Origin: DASWIV01 sp036397475
GTDB taxonomy: Bacteria; JAJVIF01; JAPKYR01
Direction of reading: 5' to 3'
DNA length: 17,279 nt
Assembly (NCBI GenBank): GCA_036397475.1
Contig: DASWIV010000159.1
Coordinates: 1 to 17,279, forward strand
Every line of letters begins with the position of its first letter. The stretch's first letter is position 1. The position numbers and the translations under genes were made by a program. Positions 1-8,501 of the stretch are shown here, in pieces. The notes under the pieces were generated by a model. That model did not search any database. It was not told the DNA's origin and worked only from the letters and a program-made list of their open reading frames with translations.

Positions 1-1828
1 TATCCTGCGAATACGACGCGAGATAAATTCCACTGTAAAGGCTGTGTTCGCCTATCTCGTAAACTCCATCGCCCGGATCGAAGTCCACACGTTCGGAAAT
101 GGAGCCGGATATGAAAAATCCGCCTGCCGGGTCAGATGCCATATCTCCCAGGCTGACAAAATTGCCTATGGGATTCGACCAGATTTTTTCAAGCGTCGAC
201 AGATCATTTTTCGCGACACCCGCGCCGTAGTAATAAGTGTAAAGTGTCGAATATATTTTCTGGAATCCGATTATTACATCATCTCCGGACTGGACCAGCC
301 GTGCGACCCCGATGTCATCATCTAATTGGACGGATGAAATTTCAGATCCATCCGACGACCTGATTTTGAGAAGCCGTGCCGAGTAATCTGCAGAATGAGA
401 AACCTGGCTGCTGTGGATCTTCTCCCCGACTTCAACCACAAGGATATTTCCTCCGCCAGTATCGATGGGCGACTGGTATTCGTAATTATCAATGACAATT
501 GTGGACCCGTCCGTACTGTCCGATCCGGGCTGAAGTTTTTCCCATAGAAGGGATTTATCCGGCGCATAACATCTCAGGAATCCGCCGATCCCCGGAGGTC
601 CGAAGCCATTTGCATATCTCCCGCCTATAAGGATATTTCCATCATTCAGGATTTCCAGGGTGGATAAATTAGAGGATGGACCCAGGTCTATCGCCCACCA
701 GTCGAAAATGCTGGCTTCATTGTCCATCACGAATGATGCGAGGTAACCGTCGGACTCCTGCGGTGCGCTGAACAGCTTATCGTTCCCGAGCGTGATTGTT
801 CCGGTGAAAAGTCCGGCAGAATAAATTCGTCCGTCATTCGCGATAGCGATTCTACCCGACATATCGTTCCCGGTGTCGCCCCACGACCGGACACTCCCCC
901 AGTTTGCTATCTGCAGGACATAAGGCTCCACGGGCAACCCGATGAGTCCGCTGGAATCTGTCACGCGGAGCATGATGTAATGATTTCCCGGCTGCCCGAA
1001 TTTGTGGCGCGGATTCCGCTGTGTCGACTCGATATTAAATCCGTCCTGCTTGTTGTACGAAAAGTCCCATTCCCATTTGACGATCTCGTCCTCATAATTT
1101 GGATCCGAAGAATTATCGACAAACTGTATTACTACCTGGGAATGGAGAAAATCTGAGGCGACATGAATTTCAGGAACCGGTGGACGTGGAGGGTCGGTAA
1201 TTTCAACTACCAGCGGCTGATCGAGAGTGTCGGACAGGCCTCCCGAATCGGTGACTCGCAGCTGCACGTCAAATGATCCGGGTATCGGGAAAATATGGGA
1301 TGGATCCGCTACGGTACTGTCCGGAGAAAATCCGACCAGGGTATCGTATTCGAAATCCCATTCAAATTTTTCAATATCGTCGACCCCGTCCGGGTCGGTT
1401 GACAGATTTTCGAACTGGACCGGGTCGCCATAGAGATTCTCACTCGCAGATATAACTGCCGATGCTGTCGGCTGCTGATTTTCAGTGTAGACGATCGTTA
1501 TTACTTTTGAGCGGCTGATCGGCCCTTCATTTCCCGAACTCACCAGCACCGAAATTGTCGCGGTAATGTCCGACTGGATATCTGCGGCTTTAAATTTTGT
1601 GATTCTACTAATGTTCGAAATGAAAGTCCCGGATTCCGGGGGATCGATATTCCAATTGTATTTGATTACGGAATTCGCGGATGCGGCTAATGAAAATTCA
1701 ACTGTCGATCTCGACGCGATAATGTCCGGGCCTTCGATTGGCCCAGCAACAAGGTGATTTCCTCCCTGGCTGCATGCGGACAGGAGTAAAAGAAGCGCAA
1801 TGGCTATCCATGGCGTGGAACGGTTCAT
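1..1828 (-). CDS. Lipoprotein with PKD domains and propeller-like repeats (3' end outside window)
   Basis: The frame is open from ATG at 1828 to the left edge, so about 609 residues are visible and the C-terminus is missing. It begins with a lipoprotein signal peptide: Arg3, a Leu/Ala-rich core and lipobox LSAC with Cys19. An Ig-like stretch follows (about 25-115), then two PKD domains (about 119-211 and 217-307). Both carry the W-D-F core, an H-x-F-x-x-PG turn and the V-T-D-S-G-G/S strand. From about 309 onward the W-G-D-T-G-N-D and V-D-F-D-P-G motifs of SBBP-type beta-propeller blades recur, more divergent than in the upstream neighbour. A strong GGAGGGG ribosome site lies just before the start. 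Predicted role: surface- or periplasm-anchored extracellular protein; ligand unknown. It is the downstream member of a tandem pair of lipoprotein genes. Confidence 0.85.
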   Translation of the reverse strand, partial: MNRSTPWIAIALLLLLSACSQGGNHLVAGPIEGPDIIASRSTVEFSLAASANSVIKYNWNIDPPESGTFISNISRITKFKAADIQSDITATISVLVSSGNEGPISRSKVITIVYTENQQPTASAVISASENLYGDPVQFENLSTDPDGVDDIEKFEWDFEYDTLVGFSPDSTVADPSHIFPIPGSFDVQLRVTDSGGLSDTLDQPLVVEITDPPRPPVPEIHVASDFLHSQVVIQFVDNSSDPNYEDEIVKWEWDFSYNKQDGFNIESTQRNPRHKFGQPGNHYIMLRVTDSSGLIGLPVEPYVLQIANWGSVRSWGDTGNDMSGRIAIANDGRIYSAGLFTGTITLGNDKLFSAPQESDGYLASFVMDNEASIFDWWAIDLGPSSNLSTLEILNDGNILIGGRYANGFGPPGIGGFLRCYAPDKSLLWEKLQPGSDSTDGSTIVIDNYEYQSPIDTGGGNILVVEVGEKIHSSQVSHSADYSARLLKIRSSDGSEISSVQLDDDIGVARLVQSGDDVIIGFQKIYSTLYTYYYGAGVAKNDLSTLEKIWSNPIGNFVSLGDMASDPAGGFFISGSISERVDFDPGDGVYEIGEHSLYSGIYLASYSQD

Positions 1829-1884
1829 GTCCCCTCCGTGACAATCGCTGCCCTGATTATACCGTATCGCAATTTGGTCGAGAA
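1829..1884 (-). promoter_or_regulatory. Promoter and ribosome site of the PKD lipoprotein gene
   Basis: On the minus strand a perfect TATAAT (1856-1861) sits 17 bases after a weak -35, TTCTCG (1879-1884). Transcription would start near 1849, giving a 5' leader of about 20 nt that contains GGAGGGG next to the ATG. The -35 overlaps the T-tract of the preceding gene's terminator. Confidence 0.6.
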
Positions 1885-1909
1885 AAAATCTTCCCGGATT
1901 GCACTCCGG
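1883..1909 (-). terminator. Weak intrinsic terminator after the seven-blade lipoprotein gene
   Basis: Read on the minus strand, CCGGA, a 6-nt loop and TCCGG form a 5-bp stem, followed after GAAG by six T. It begins a few bases after the TAG stop at 1916. The stem is short, so termination may be partial. Confidence 0.45.
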
Positions 1910-1915
1910 ATATCT

Positions 1916-4879
1916 CTACCAGGTGCCGTCGGGTAACAGCTTCATCAGGAAAACGTCATTCGTGCCGGCAGTCTTATTGGTCACGCCGGCCCCGGGTTCG
2001 AAATCGCACGTGTTCTGGAACACACCGGCGACCATGAAATTTCCATTCAGGTCCGTGACGGTACTCCAGCCTTCATCCTCGACTCCCCCGCCACTCGACT
2101 GGGCGATTCCGCCCCACGCGTGTGCCCAGCCAAAGGTCGAGTCTGAGTCGAACTTGATGTAAAACGAGTCGTGATTTGTATTAGCGGTGAATGTGTACTG
2201 TCCGCCGGGGTCGCTGATGTCGAAATCGACCGTATACTCGAAATACCCGGTTACACCGACACCGCCCAGATTATCCGCGGTTACGCCGTAGGATACATCG
2301 GCACCTGTTCCGCCCCACGTTTCCGCCCAGTCGAAGGTTCCCGAAGAATCCAATCTGCATACAAACGCGTCGGAACCGCCGTTCGTATTATGGACATCCC
2401 CGGCGCCGTCGGGATCAAAATCGCATGATCCGGCGAAGTAGCCGGATACCAGGATGTTTCCATTCTGATCAACCGCAAGTCCATAGCCTTCTTCACTCGA
2501 TGAACTTCCCCACGATTTTACCCAGTTATGAGCGCCGGTTGAATCGAATGAGGTGACGTACACATCAAGATCGAAATCTCCAGTAGTACCTCGAAATGCT
2601 GTCGGGACACCCGGATCGAAGTCGACATTCACACCGGCAAATGATCCTGTAACAACTGCATTTCCGGCTGAATCTATAATAATATCCTGTCCGTAGTCCT
2701 GGAATCCGCCGCCCCAGTTGTAGCCAAACTCGTAATTTCCATCCGTATCCAGTTTTATGAGGAATGCGTCGCGCCAAGATCCGCCGCCGACGGTAGTGAC
2801 CGGATCGACACCGGATGTCGGATCCAAATCGACATTCGCGCCCTGGAAAGAGCCGCTCAGCCAGACATTTCCATCAATATCCACAGCTATGCCGTAGCAA
2901 TCGAACCATTCCCAGTCAGCGGCGTTCCACGATGCTCCCCACTGGTACGCTCCTGTTGAATCGAGCTTGATAACGTAGCCGTTGTCCCCGACTGTTCCAT
3001 AAAACCAGTCCTGCGATGGTCCCGGATCGAGGTCAATTTGCGCGGGACTTAAATTATTCTGCCACCATCCGCAGACGTAAACATTCCCGCTTGAATCGAC
3101 CGCGACTTCCCTCGCGCTGTCGGCATAACCGGTAGCGCCCCATGTCGCGGCCCACTGGTAATTTCCTTCGGCGTCAAATTTACTTACAAATGAGTCCCAG
3201 CTTCCGAATCCGGGGTGAAAATCCGTTCCTCCTGACGGGTCAAAATCCACCGTTGAAAAATAGAATCCGGTTACATAGAAATTTCCATCATCGTCGGTGC
3301 ACATTCCGTAACCACGGTCGTTACCGCTGGCGCCCCATGTCAGAACCCAGCCATTTGCCGATTCGATCGTGAAGTCGGCGTCGGAAATATCGAATATCGA
3401 TGGCGAACTTTCGGCGGATATCCGTACACGACCTGACGTAGTCGGATCGTCGGGGATGCTTGTCCAGATGTAGCTGCCGTCGTTTTCCGTGCTGGCGACT
3501 ATTTCATTTACATCTGATTCAAAATTATCTTTTGAGTATTCGATATTTACATTTCCAGCGACATTTTCGCTGGTCCACTTTATCTCGAAATTTCCCCCGG
3601 TCTGAAGATTTTCTCCGCCATTCGGATCGATGACGGAAATCGAGCCCGGAAGATCGCCGCTGACCGGAATATCGATGAGAAAATAGCTCGATAACGGCCC
3701 GGTGGCATCGTTGGAAACTCCAAAGTCATTTGAATAATCGGCATTCAACTGGCTGACTCGTATCCAGCATGATGATTTATCATCGGACGCCGGAACTTCG
3801 GACGGAAAGTCAGCTTCGAATGTGCAGAAATCGCCTACATTTCCGACTGGAGTCATGTCCACATTTTTTGGAGATGTGAATACATCGGAATACAGAATGA
3901 TCTCGTATTCATCCGCTACAGTGCTGCATTCTGCGGACCAGTCGGAAGGTGTGATTTGAAGCCTGACGTTCCCGCCGTAAGTTGACCCGTCGATGTAGAA
4001 CAGGTCCGACTGGTCGATCACACTGACAACCATTGCCTCATCGGCATTCGCGGAAATCGGAAAATCGTCCAGCGAACCCGGAGGATTCGGGTCGTTGGCG
4101 TTTGGCTCCCAGTGCGCCGCGACTGCGTACTGGAAAGTAACTCCGGTCGTAGTCGGGAACCTTAATAAGTAATTTCGGGTGTTTACCGTTCCCGGAGTAA
4201 ATGAGCCGCGCCCGGACGGGTTTGTCGTGAGGAAATCGAATGCTTCTTCAGTCGATCCAAGGCCGTCGGCAAAATATTTGTATGGATTGAGAATTGCGCC
4301 AGGTGTATATCCTGTTGTGCCAAGTTTTCCCGGAGTATAACCGATAAGAGGAATCTGGCTGCCGGCGCTGGAAAATTCGGTCGCATTGAACCACCTGGTG
4401 AAACCGTCCGGATTCATAAGTACCTGGTCATCGATCCCTGCCACTGATAATCCATCGGGACCTGATGCCGATCCATTGCCCATGAAAATTCCCGCTACAT
4501 CGAATCCGATGTACTGGTCGAGGCCTGCGAACGGATGTCTCAGGCCGACATTAACATCGACGTCGATATATTCAGCCTGCTGGTCTATGCCGTTGATTGA
4601 GAGTATGAGGTTCGATGGGGGGCTGTCGATAAACTTGACCACATTTGCGGCGAAGGTCGCGCCACGCATGGGGACAGCTTCGATCGATCCTGTATCGAAA
4701 TTGATATGGACATCCCAGAGTCCCCACAGGACAGTGTTCCCGGATGATGAAAGCGTTGTTTTTGTTCCGGTTATTGAGGGTGCGTCGATGTCCGGTGATA
4801 TGGGTCCGGACGAATTTGAGCACGAGATCAGAAAAAGAAAAGCAATGGTAAAAAAGGTAACTGCGTTAAACCTTGACAT
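1916..4879 (-). CDS. Large lipoprotein with KNH/Ig-like domain and seven SBBP beta-propeller blades
   Basis: 987 residues. A lipoprotein signal peptide ends in lipobox LISC (Cys20), followed by Asn-Ser-Ser, so the protein should be lipid-anchored and exported. Residues about 25-420 are a family-specific N-terminal region I do not recognise. About 425-505 resembles the Kre9/KNH Ig-like domain (V-I-D-P-N-G-G-E ... I-K-W-T-S ... I-W-T-S-I-P). From residue 509 to the last residue there are seven consecutive repeats of about 68 residues, each with W-x-x-x-W-G, D-x-x-G-N, V-T/S-G-x-F and V-D-F/L-D-P, typical of SBBP repeats. Seven blades would close one propeller. The start is supported by GGAGG about 7 nt upstream. 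Likely role: extracellular binding or scaffold; no catalytic motif seen. Confidence 0.9.
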   Translation of the reverse strand: MSRFNAVTFFTIAFLFLISCSNSSGPISPDIDAPSITGTKTTLSSSGNTVLWGLWDVHINFDTGSIEAVPMRGATFAANVVKFIDSPPSNLILSINGIDQQAEYIDVDVNVGLRHPFAGLDQYIGFDVAGIFMGNGSASGPDGLSVAGIDDQVLMNPDGFTRWFNATEFSSAGSQIPLIGYTPGKLGTTGYTPGAILNPYKYFADGLGSTEEAFDFLTTNPSGRGSFTPGTVNTRNYLLRFPTTTGVTFQYAVAAHWEPNANDPNPPGSLDDFPISANADEAMVVSVIDQSDLFYIDGSTYGGNVRLQITPSDWSAECSTVADEYEIILYSDVFTSPKNVDMTPVGNVGDFCTFEADFPSEVPASDDKSSCWIRVSQLNADYSNDFGVSNDATGPLSSYFLIDIPVSGDLPGSISVIDPNGGENLQTGGNFEIKWTSENVAGNVNIEYSKDNFESDVNEIVASTENDGSYIWTSIPDDPTTSGRVRISAESSPSIFDISDADFTIESANGWVLTWGASGNDRGYGMCTDDDGNFYVTGFYFSTVDFDPSGGTDFHPGFGSWDSFVSKFDAEGNYQWAATWGATGYADSAREVAVDSSGNVYVCGWWQNNLSPAQIDLDPGPSQDWFYGTVGDNGYVIKLDSTGAYQWGASWNAADWEWFDCYGIAVDIDGNVWLSGSFQGANVDLDPTSGVDPVTTVGGGSWRDAFLIKLDTDGNYEFGYNWGGGFQDYGQDIIIDSAGNAVVTGSFAGVNVDFDPGVPTAFRGTTGDFDLDVYVTSFDSTGAHNWVKSWGSSSSEEGYGLAVDQNGNILVSGYFAGSCDFDPDGAGDVHNTNGGSDAFVCRLDSSGTFDWAETWGGTGADVSYGVTADNLGGVGVTGYFEYTVDFDISDPGGQYTFTANTNHDSFYIKFDSDSTFGWAHAWGGIAQSSGGGVEDEGWSTVTDLNGNFMVAGVFQNTCDFEPGAGVTNKTAGTNDVFLMKLLPDGTW

Positions 4880-5011
4880 TGAAGTCCTCCGGGAAGTACT
4901 GGTTATATTTTAATATAAAATGGGAGGTAAAGTAAGCGGGGATTTCCCCTTTGATAGCCTGCACCCTACATGGTTCAGGATTTATTCCGGCACCCATATT
5001 TTACACTACTA
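4880..5011 (-). promoter_or_regulatory. Structured leader and promoter region of the seven-blade lipoprotein gene
   Basis: This 132-base gap lies between the kbl terminator and the lipoprotein start. Near the gene it has an AT-rich stretch with a possible TATAAC -10 about 17 bases after TTACCT (weak), then GGAGG before the ATG. Further upstream there are two hairpins: GGGGA/TCCCC (4938-4949) and CCTG...CAGG with an inner ACC/GGT stem (4958-4979). I could not match them to a known riboswitch class. If the promoter is the AT-rich one, the hairpins lie upstream of the transcript. Confidence 0.35.
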
Positions 5012-5045
5012 ACAAAAAAAAACGCCCCGACATCATCGGGGCGTT
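5012..5045 (-). terminator. Intrinsic terminator of kbl
   Basis: A perfect 10-bp stem (AACGCCCCGA / TCGGGGCGTT, 5-nt loop) is followed on the minus strand by an uninterrupted run of T. It starts 23 bases after the kbl stop codon. It is the clearest rho-independent terminator in the window. Confidence 0.95.
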
Positions 5046-5068
5046 GTCATTATCAATTTCAAAAATCC

Positions 5069-6277
5069 TTATGCGTTCGCGGTTTTTAATACTCCAAGTC
5101 TCTCGCCTACTGTCTTGAACGCGTTGACCGCCTTGTCCAGGTGCTCCTTCTCGTGGCCGGCGGATATCTGTACCCTGATCCTCGCCTTTTCTTTCGGAAC
5201 AACCGGATAGCTGAAGCCGATAACATAAATGCCTTCCTTCAGCATTTCGTCGGCGAACTTGCTCGCGAGTGCCGCGTCATAAAGCATGACCGGGCAGATC
5301 GGATGCGTTCCCTGGAGAATATCGAATCCTAGTTTGCCCATTTCCTCGCGGAAGTAATTCGTGTTCCACTCGAGTTTATCACGGCGCTCTGTCGTCTCGC
5401 TTAATAGATCAATGACCTTGATAGTTGCCATTACAATCGGGGGAGCCATTGAATTCGAGAACAGGTACGGGCGTGACCGCTGCCTGAGCATAGCGATAAT
5501 TTCCGCACGTCCGGATGTACATCCTCCGCTTGCTCCGCCGAGCGCTTTTCCGAATGTGGTGGTGATGATGTCGATCTCGCCCATAACACCGCGATACTCA
5601 TGCGAGCCGCGTCCGGTTTTTCCTGTGAATCCTGTCGCGTGTGAATCGTCGACCATAACCATCGCGCCGTATTCTTTCGCGATAGCTACTATCTCGTCGA
5701 GCTTGGCGATATATCCGTCCATCGAGAACACACCGTCGGTGCAGATCAGGAGCCTGCGTAGATTTTTCGATTTGGCGTCATCGAGCTGCTTTTTCAGGTC
5801 GTCCATGTCGGAATTGACGTAGCGGTACCGCTGGGCTTTGCAAAGCCTGACACCATCGATGATCGACGCGTGATTCAGCGAGTCCGAGATGATAGCGTCC
5901 TCTTCTGTCAGCAGGGTTTCGAATAGTCCGCCATTTGCGTCGAAACATGACGAATAGAGGATAGTGTCTTCGGTTCCGAGGAATTTGGTGACCTTGTCTT
6001 CCAGTTCCTTGTGGATATCCTGTGTTCCGCAGATGAAGCGGACCGAGCTCATTCCGTAGCCTCTCTTATCGAGCGCTTCGTGAGCTGCCTTGATGACTTC
6101 GGGATGGCTTGACAGGCCAAGATAGTTATTGGCACAGAAGTTGATTACTTCCGCTCCCTCGGTTGTGTTAATAGCCGCGGACTGTGGGGTAGTGATAATT
6201 CTTTCGGCTTTCCATAAGCCGGCGTCCCTGATTTCATCCAGAGTAGTCTGGAGTTGTTCCTTAACTGCGCCGAGCAT
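5069..6277 (-). CDS. kbl: 2-amino-3-ketobutyrate CoA ligase (glycine C-acetyltransferase)
   Basis: 402 residues, close to the 398 of E. coli Kbl and alignable by eye over its length. It is a PLP-dependent alpha-oxoamine synthase that converts 2-amino-3-ketobutyrate plus CoA to glycine and acetyl-CoA, the second step of threonine breakdown. Visible features: N-F-C-A-N-N-Y-L-G near 46-54, F-I-C-G-T-Q near 81, S-S-C-F-D-A-N-G-G near 109, the V-D-D-S-H-A-T-G block with Asp210 and His213, and the PLP lysine Lys244 in T-T-F-G-K-A-L-G-G. The frame is open further upstream to 6400, but that stretch has no family similarity. ATG at 6277 has AAAGGAG 8 nt before it and gives the family length. The usual partner, threonine 3-dehydrogenase (tdh), is not adjacent; the gene is monocistronic, ending at a strong terminator. 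Confidence 0.97.
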   Translation of the reverse strand: MLGAVKEQLQTTLDEIRDAGLWKAERIITTPQSAAINTTEGAEVINFCANNYLGLSSHPEVIKAAHEALDKRGYGMSSVRFICGTQDIHKELEDKVTKFLGTEDTILYSSCFDANGGLFETLLTEEDAIISDSLNHASIIDGVRLCKAQRYRYVNSDMDDLKKQLDDAKSKNLRRLLICTDGVFSMDGYIAKLDEIVAIAKEYGAMVMVDDSHATGFTGKTGRGSHEYRGVMGEIDIITTTFGKALGGASGGCTSGRAEIIAMLRQRSRPYLFSNSMAPPIVMATIKVIDLLSETTERRDKLEWNTNYFREEMGKLGFDILQGTHPICPVMLYDAALASKFADEMLKEGIYVIGFSYPVVPKEKARIRVQISAGHEKEHLDKAVNAFKTVGERLGVLKTANA

Positions 6278-6354
6278 AGTTATAGCTCCTTTGGTTGTTA
6301 TATTTCCAAGATAGTGCGGATGTCCGTTACAAATTTCGGGCAACCGTGGAACCG

Positions 6355-6381
6355 CATCACGATGGAAACCATCTCGCGATG
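6355..6381 (-). other. Imperfect inverted repeat upstream of kbl
   Basis: In the 174-base gap 6278-6451, CATC-x-GATGG and CCATC-x-GATG arms with a 3-nt centre can form an interrupted stem about 80 bases before the kbl start. It could be an operator or a leader hairpin. A clear sigma70 promoter was not found in this gap; candidate -10 elements (TATATT, TATAAC) lack good partners. Confidence 0.25.
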
Positions 6382-6451
6382 AAGGGCTAATATAGCACAA
6401 CTCCAGATTGATATGTAAGGCAAAAACGGGGCTAATTTATCGAATCGCGCG

Positions 6452-7063
6452 CTACTTGATTCGTATCGGGCGCTGTGGATTGGCAGGTGGAATGTACCTC
6501 AGCTTGTAATTACTCATCTGGAGCCCTTCCTTCTTCGCGGCAGGCATTAAATTGCCTTTCGACTGCGGATGATTCAACTGGACCTTTATCGCCCTGATGT
6601 AATCCTTGTAAAGTCTCACCGATTTCCGGCAGCCTGCGTCCTTAGCATTATTCAACCTGTCGCGTGCCACTTTCAGTGCCTTTCGCGGCATATTCCAATC
6701 AAGATATTCCTCGACCTTCGGGTCCACCCAAATGTGGTAAACACTCGACTTGAATGGTGTGACGGAATTTTCCTCGCGGTCCGACTCTTGCTTCTCACTT
6801 AGATATTCAGCGCGACGACGGAGGTCGTCGAGGTCGACTTCAATAAATCCGAATCTTTTTTCGTAGTCGTGAGGACAGAATAAAAGTAGCAGGCATTCTA
6901 TGTGCCCGATTACAGGCCAGTGGAGGAATCTGGTGTACCAGTAGTCGCGGTTGCCAAACCTTTGTCCGGCGTACAATGCGAACACATAACTGGCAGCGTA
7001 GTGTCCAGCGAAGAGCGCTATCACCGACGCAAACGGACCCATACTGACTGGAATAAATTCCAT
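6452..7063 (-). CDS. Unrecognised protein with hydrophobic N-terminus
   Basis: 203 residues that I do not recognise. The N-terminal 70 residues are hydrophobic, with one likely membrane segment (about 8-31) and a second weaker one (about 48-64, ending in L-L-L-L-F-C-P-H). The rest is soluble and basic, with an Asp/Arg/Glu-rich helical stretch (about 76-97), the motif Y-H-I-W-V-D-P-K-V-E-E-Y near 108-120, and a Lys/Arg-rich C-terminus. It is probably a small membrane-anchored protein with its soluble part in the cytoplasm. AGGTAG lies about 7 nt before the ATG. It stands alone, between kbl and the ABC exporter, with an AT-rich region (TATATATAAAAT) upstream that probably holds its promoter. 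Confidence 0.6.
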   Translation of the reverse strand: MEFIPVSMGPFASVIALFAGHYAASYVFALYAGQRFGNRDYWYTRFLHWPVIGHIECLLLLFCPHDYEKRFGFIEVDLDDLRRRAEYLSEKQESDREENSVTPFKSSVYHIWVDPKVEEYLDWNMPRKALKVARDRLNNAKDAGCRKSVRLYKDYIRAIKVQLNHPQSKGNLMPAAKKEGLQMSNYKLRYIPPANPQRPIRIK

Positions 7064-7142
7064 CGTGCAACTACCTGAAGCGTTGTGAATTCAATCTTCT
7101 ATTTTATATATACCACATGAAATAAAAACCCAAAATACCCGG

Positions 7143-8501
7143 CTATCCATGAACAAGGCGTCGTTTAAAAATGCGAGCCGCTATATACCCGCAGATCAGG
7201 CTGAACAACACCAGCACTATCGCTTCCGAATTCTGCACAACATCCCATAAATTATGCGCTTCACCATAGCCCAGTAACGACCCCGATCCCTTGAAATAAT
7301 AAAGCGCGTCGAGATACCCATCTATCGCCCATCCGTTGATCGTAAGGAGCCCGAATGACTTCATCCACTCCGGCATGAAGATCCGCGGGAACATGCTCCC
7401 GCCGATCGCGCTCATGGTGAGGATAACTATTGTCATCGTGGAATTAACCTGCTCGAAACTCCTGGCAAGCGCCGCGAATATCATCCCGAACGACGTACAG
7501 GCGAAAATTGTCGCGATGCTTATGATAATAACCGGGACAAGATTGCCCAAAACATTGACGTGGAAGATCAACGCTGACAGCAGGAGCATGATGAAAACCT
7601 GCAGCGCGGCGAAAATCGAGATGCTGATAAACTTACCCCAGATTATTGAATCAACCGAAATGGGTGCGATTAACAGGCGCCTGACAGTTCCTTCTTTCTG
7701 TTCTTCAAGCAGCGACGCTGCCGCCGACGAAACCGTGAACAGGAGGAACATGGTGATGAGCCCCGACACCATATTCGCCATTACCGGATGCCCGCTTTTA
7801 ACTTCCTCCTTGATAACTTCCTCGGTTTTCAGATCGAGAAGACCCTCCATCATTGTATTCATCCTGTTTTTATCGCCAGCTCCACTCTCGTCACCCGCAC
7901 CTTCCTCGTTCCACATCTCCGTGAGACTTCCCATGTAATTCTCTATCATCGTTCCGACAGGAGTTCCCTTAATGCCGATCTCCTCCAGCATGAAATCGAC
8001 ACCCTGCTCGGGAAACGAAGTGTCCATTCCCATGAATGCATTTTTCTGGATCAGCCCCTTGGTGATTTCTTTTTCAATGTCGGATGTCGGATCGTAATAA
8101 AGTGTCATGCTGGGGACATCCATAACCGGAAATGCCTCGCTTGTCTCCATTCCCTCATAGGCAAGCCCGAGATTCGCGTGGCCTCCAAGTATCAGCTCTT
8201 TAATCAATTCCGGTGTCAGAGGAATTTCCTCGTCCGGATACCGCGGATCGATCGTACTGATCGTGAAAATCCCTTCGGATTCGAGGCTGTCAAGAAACGC
8301 CTCGCTACGGTCATTGTTTACCTGGTCGACATAAAGCAGGTCTATCTCAATATCCTCAGTACCCGATGCCATCGACGAATAAATGATCCCGAAAACTATC
8401 AGGACAACCGCCGGCGCGAGGAGTCCGCCAAAAATAGCGGCAGGCTCACGGAAAGAAAGTTTGAGGTTCATCAGTCCTATCGTGATCGCTTTTTTAAACA
8501 T
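7143..8501 (-). CDS. ABC-2 type exporter permease
   Basis: 452 residues with the ABC2_membrane_3 architecture: one N-terminal membrane segment (about 22-44), a large extracytoplasmic domain (about 45-240), and five further membrane segments (about 241-263, 290-314, 320-345, 352-375, 427-446). The coupling region E-E-Q-K-E-G-T-V-R-R-L-L follows the second segment, as in DrrB/YhhJ-like permeases. The external domain carries an acidic glycine linker with a GAGD repeat (201-210). Its ATG shares one base with the stop of the ATPase gene (TGATG), so translation is coupled and the two form one transporter. Substrate unknown; this family exports drugs, lipids or polysaccharide parts. Confidence 0.92.
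   Translation of the reverse strand: MFKKAITIGLMNLKLSFREPAAIFGGLLAPAVVLIVFGIIYSSMASGTEDIEIDLLYVDQVNNDRSEAFLDSLESEGIFTISTIDPRYPDEEIPLTPELIKELILGGHANLGLAYEGMETSEAFPVMDVPSMTLYYDPTSDIEKEITKGLIQKNAFMGMDTSFPEQGVDFMLEEIGIKGTPVGTMIENYMGSLTEMWNEEGAGDESGAGDKNRMNTMMEGLLDLKTEEVIKEEVKSGHPVMANMVSGLITMFLLFTVSSAAASLLEEQKEGTVRRLLIAPISVDSIIWGKFISISIFAALQVFIMLLLSALIFHVNVLGNLVPVIIISIATIFACTSFGMIFAALARSFEQVNSTMTIVILTMSAIGGSMFPRIFMPEWMKSFGLLTINGWAIDGYLDALYYFKGSGSLLGYGEAHNLWDVVQNSEAIVLVLFSLICGYIAARIFKRRLVHG

Noticed and set aside
4386..4913. 175-codon plus-strand reading frame across the start of the seven-blade lipoprotein gene
   Set aside because: Fully antisense to a well supported lipoprotein gene, no recognisable domain and no ribosome site; a shadow of biased codon use.
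4880..5011. A known riboswitch (cobalamin, TPP, c-di-GMP) upstream of the lipoprotein gene
   Set aside because: Hairpins are present, but none of the conserved core sequences of these classes could be found.
6278..6400. 41-residue N-terminal extension of Kbl
   Set aside because: No family similarity, and ATG 6277 has AAAGGAG at good spacing and gives the standard Kbl length.
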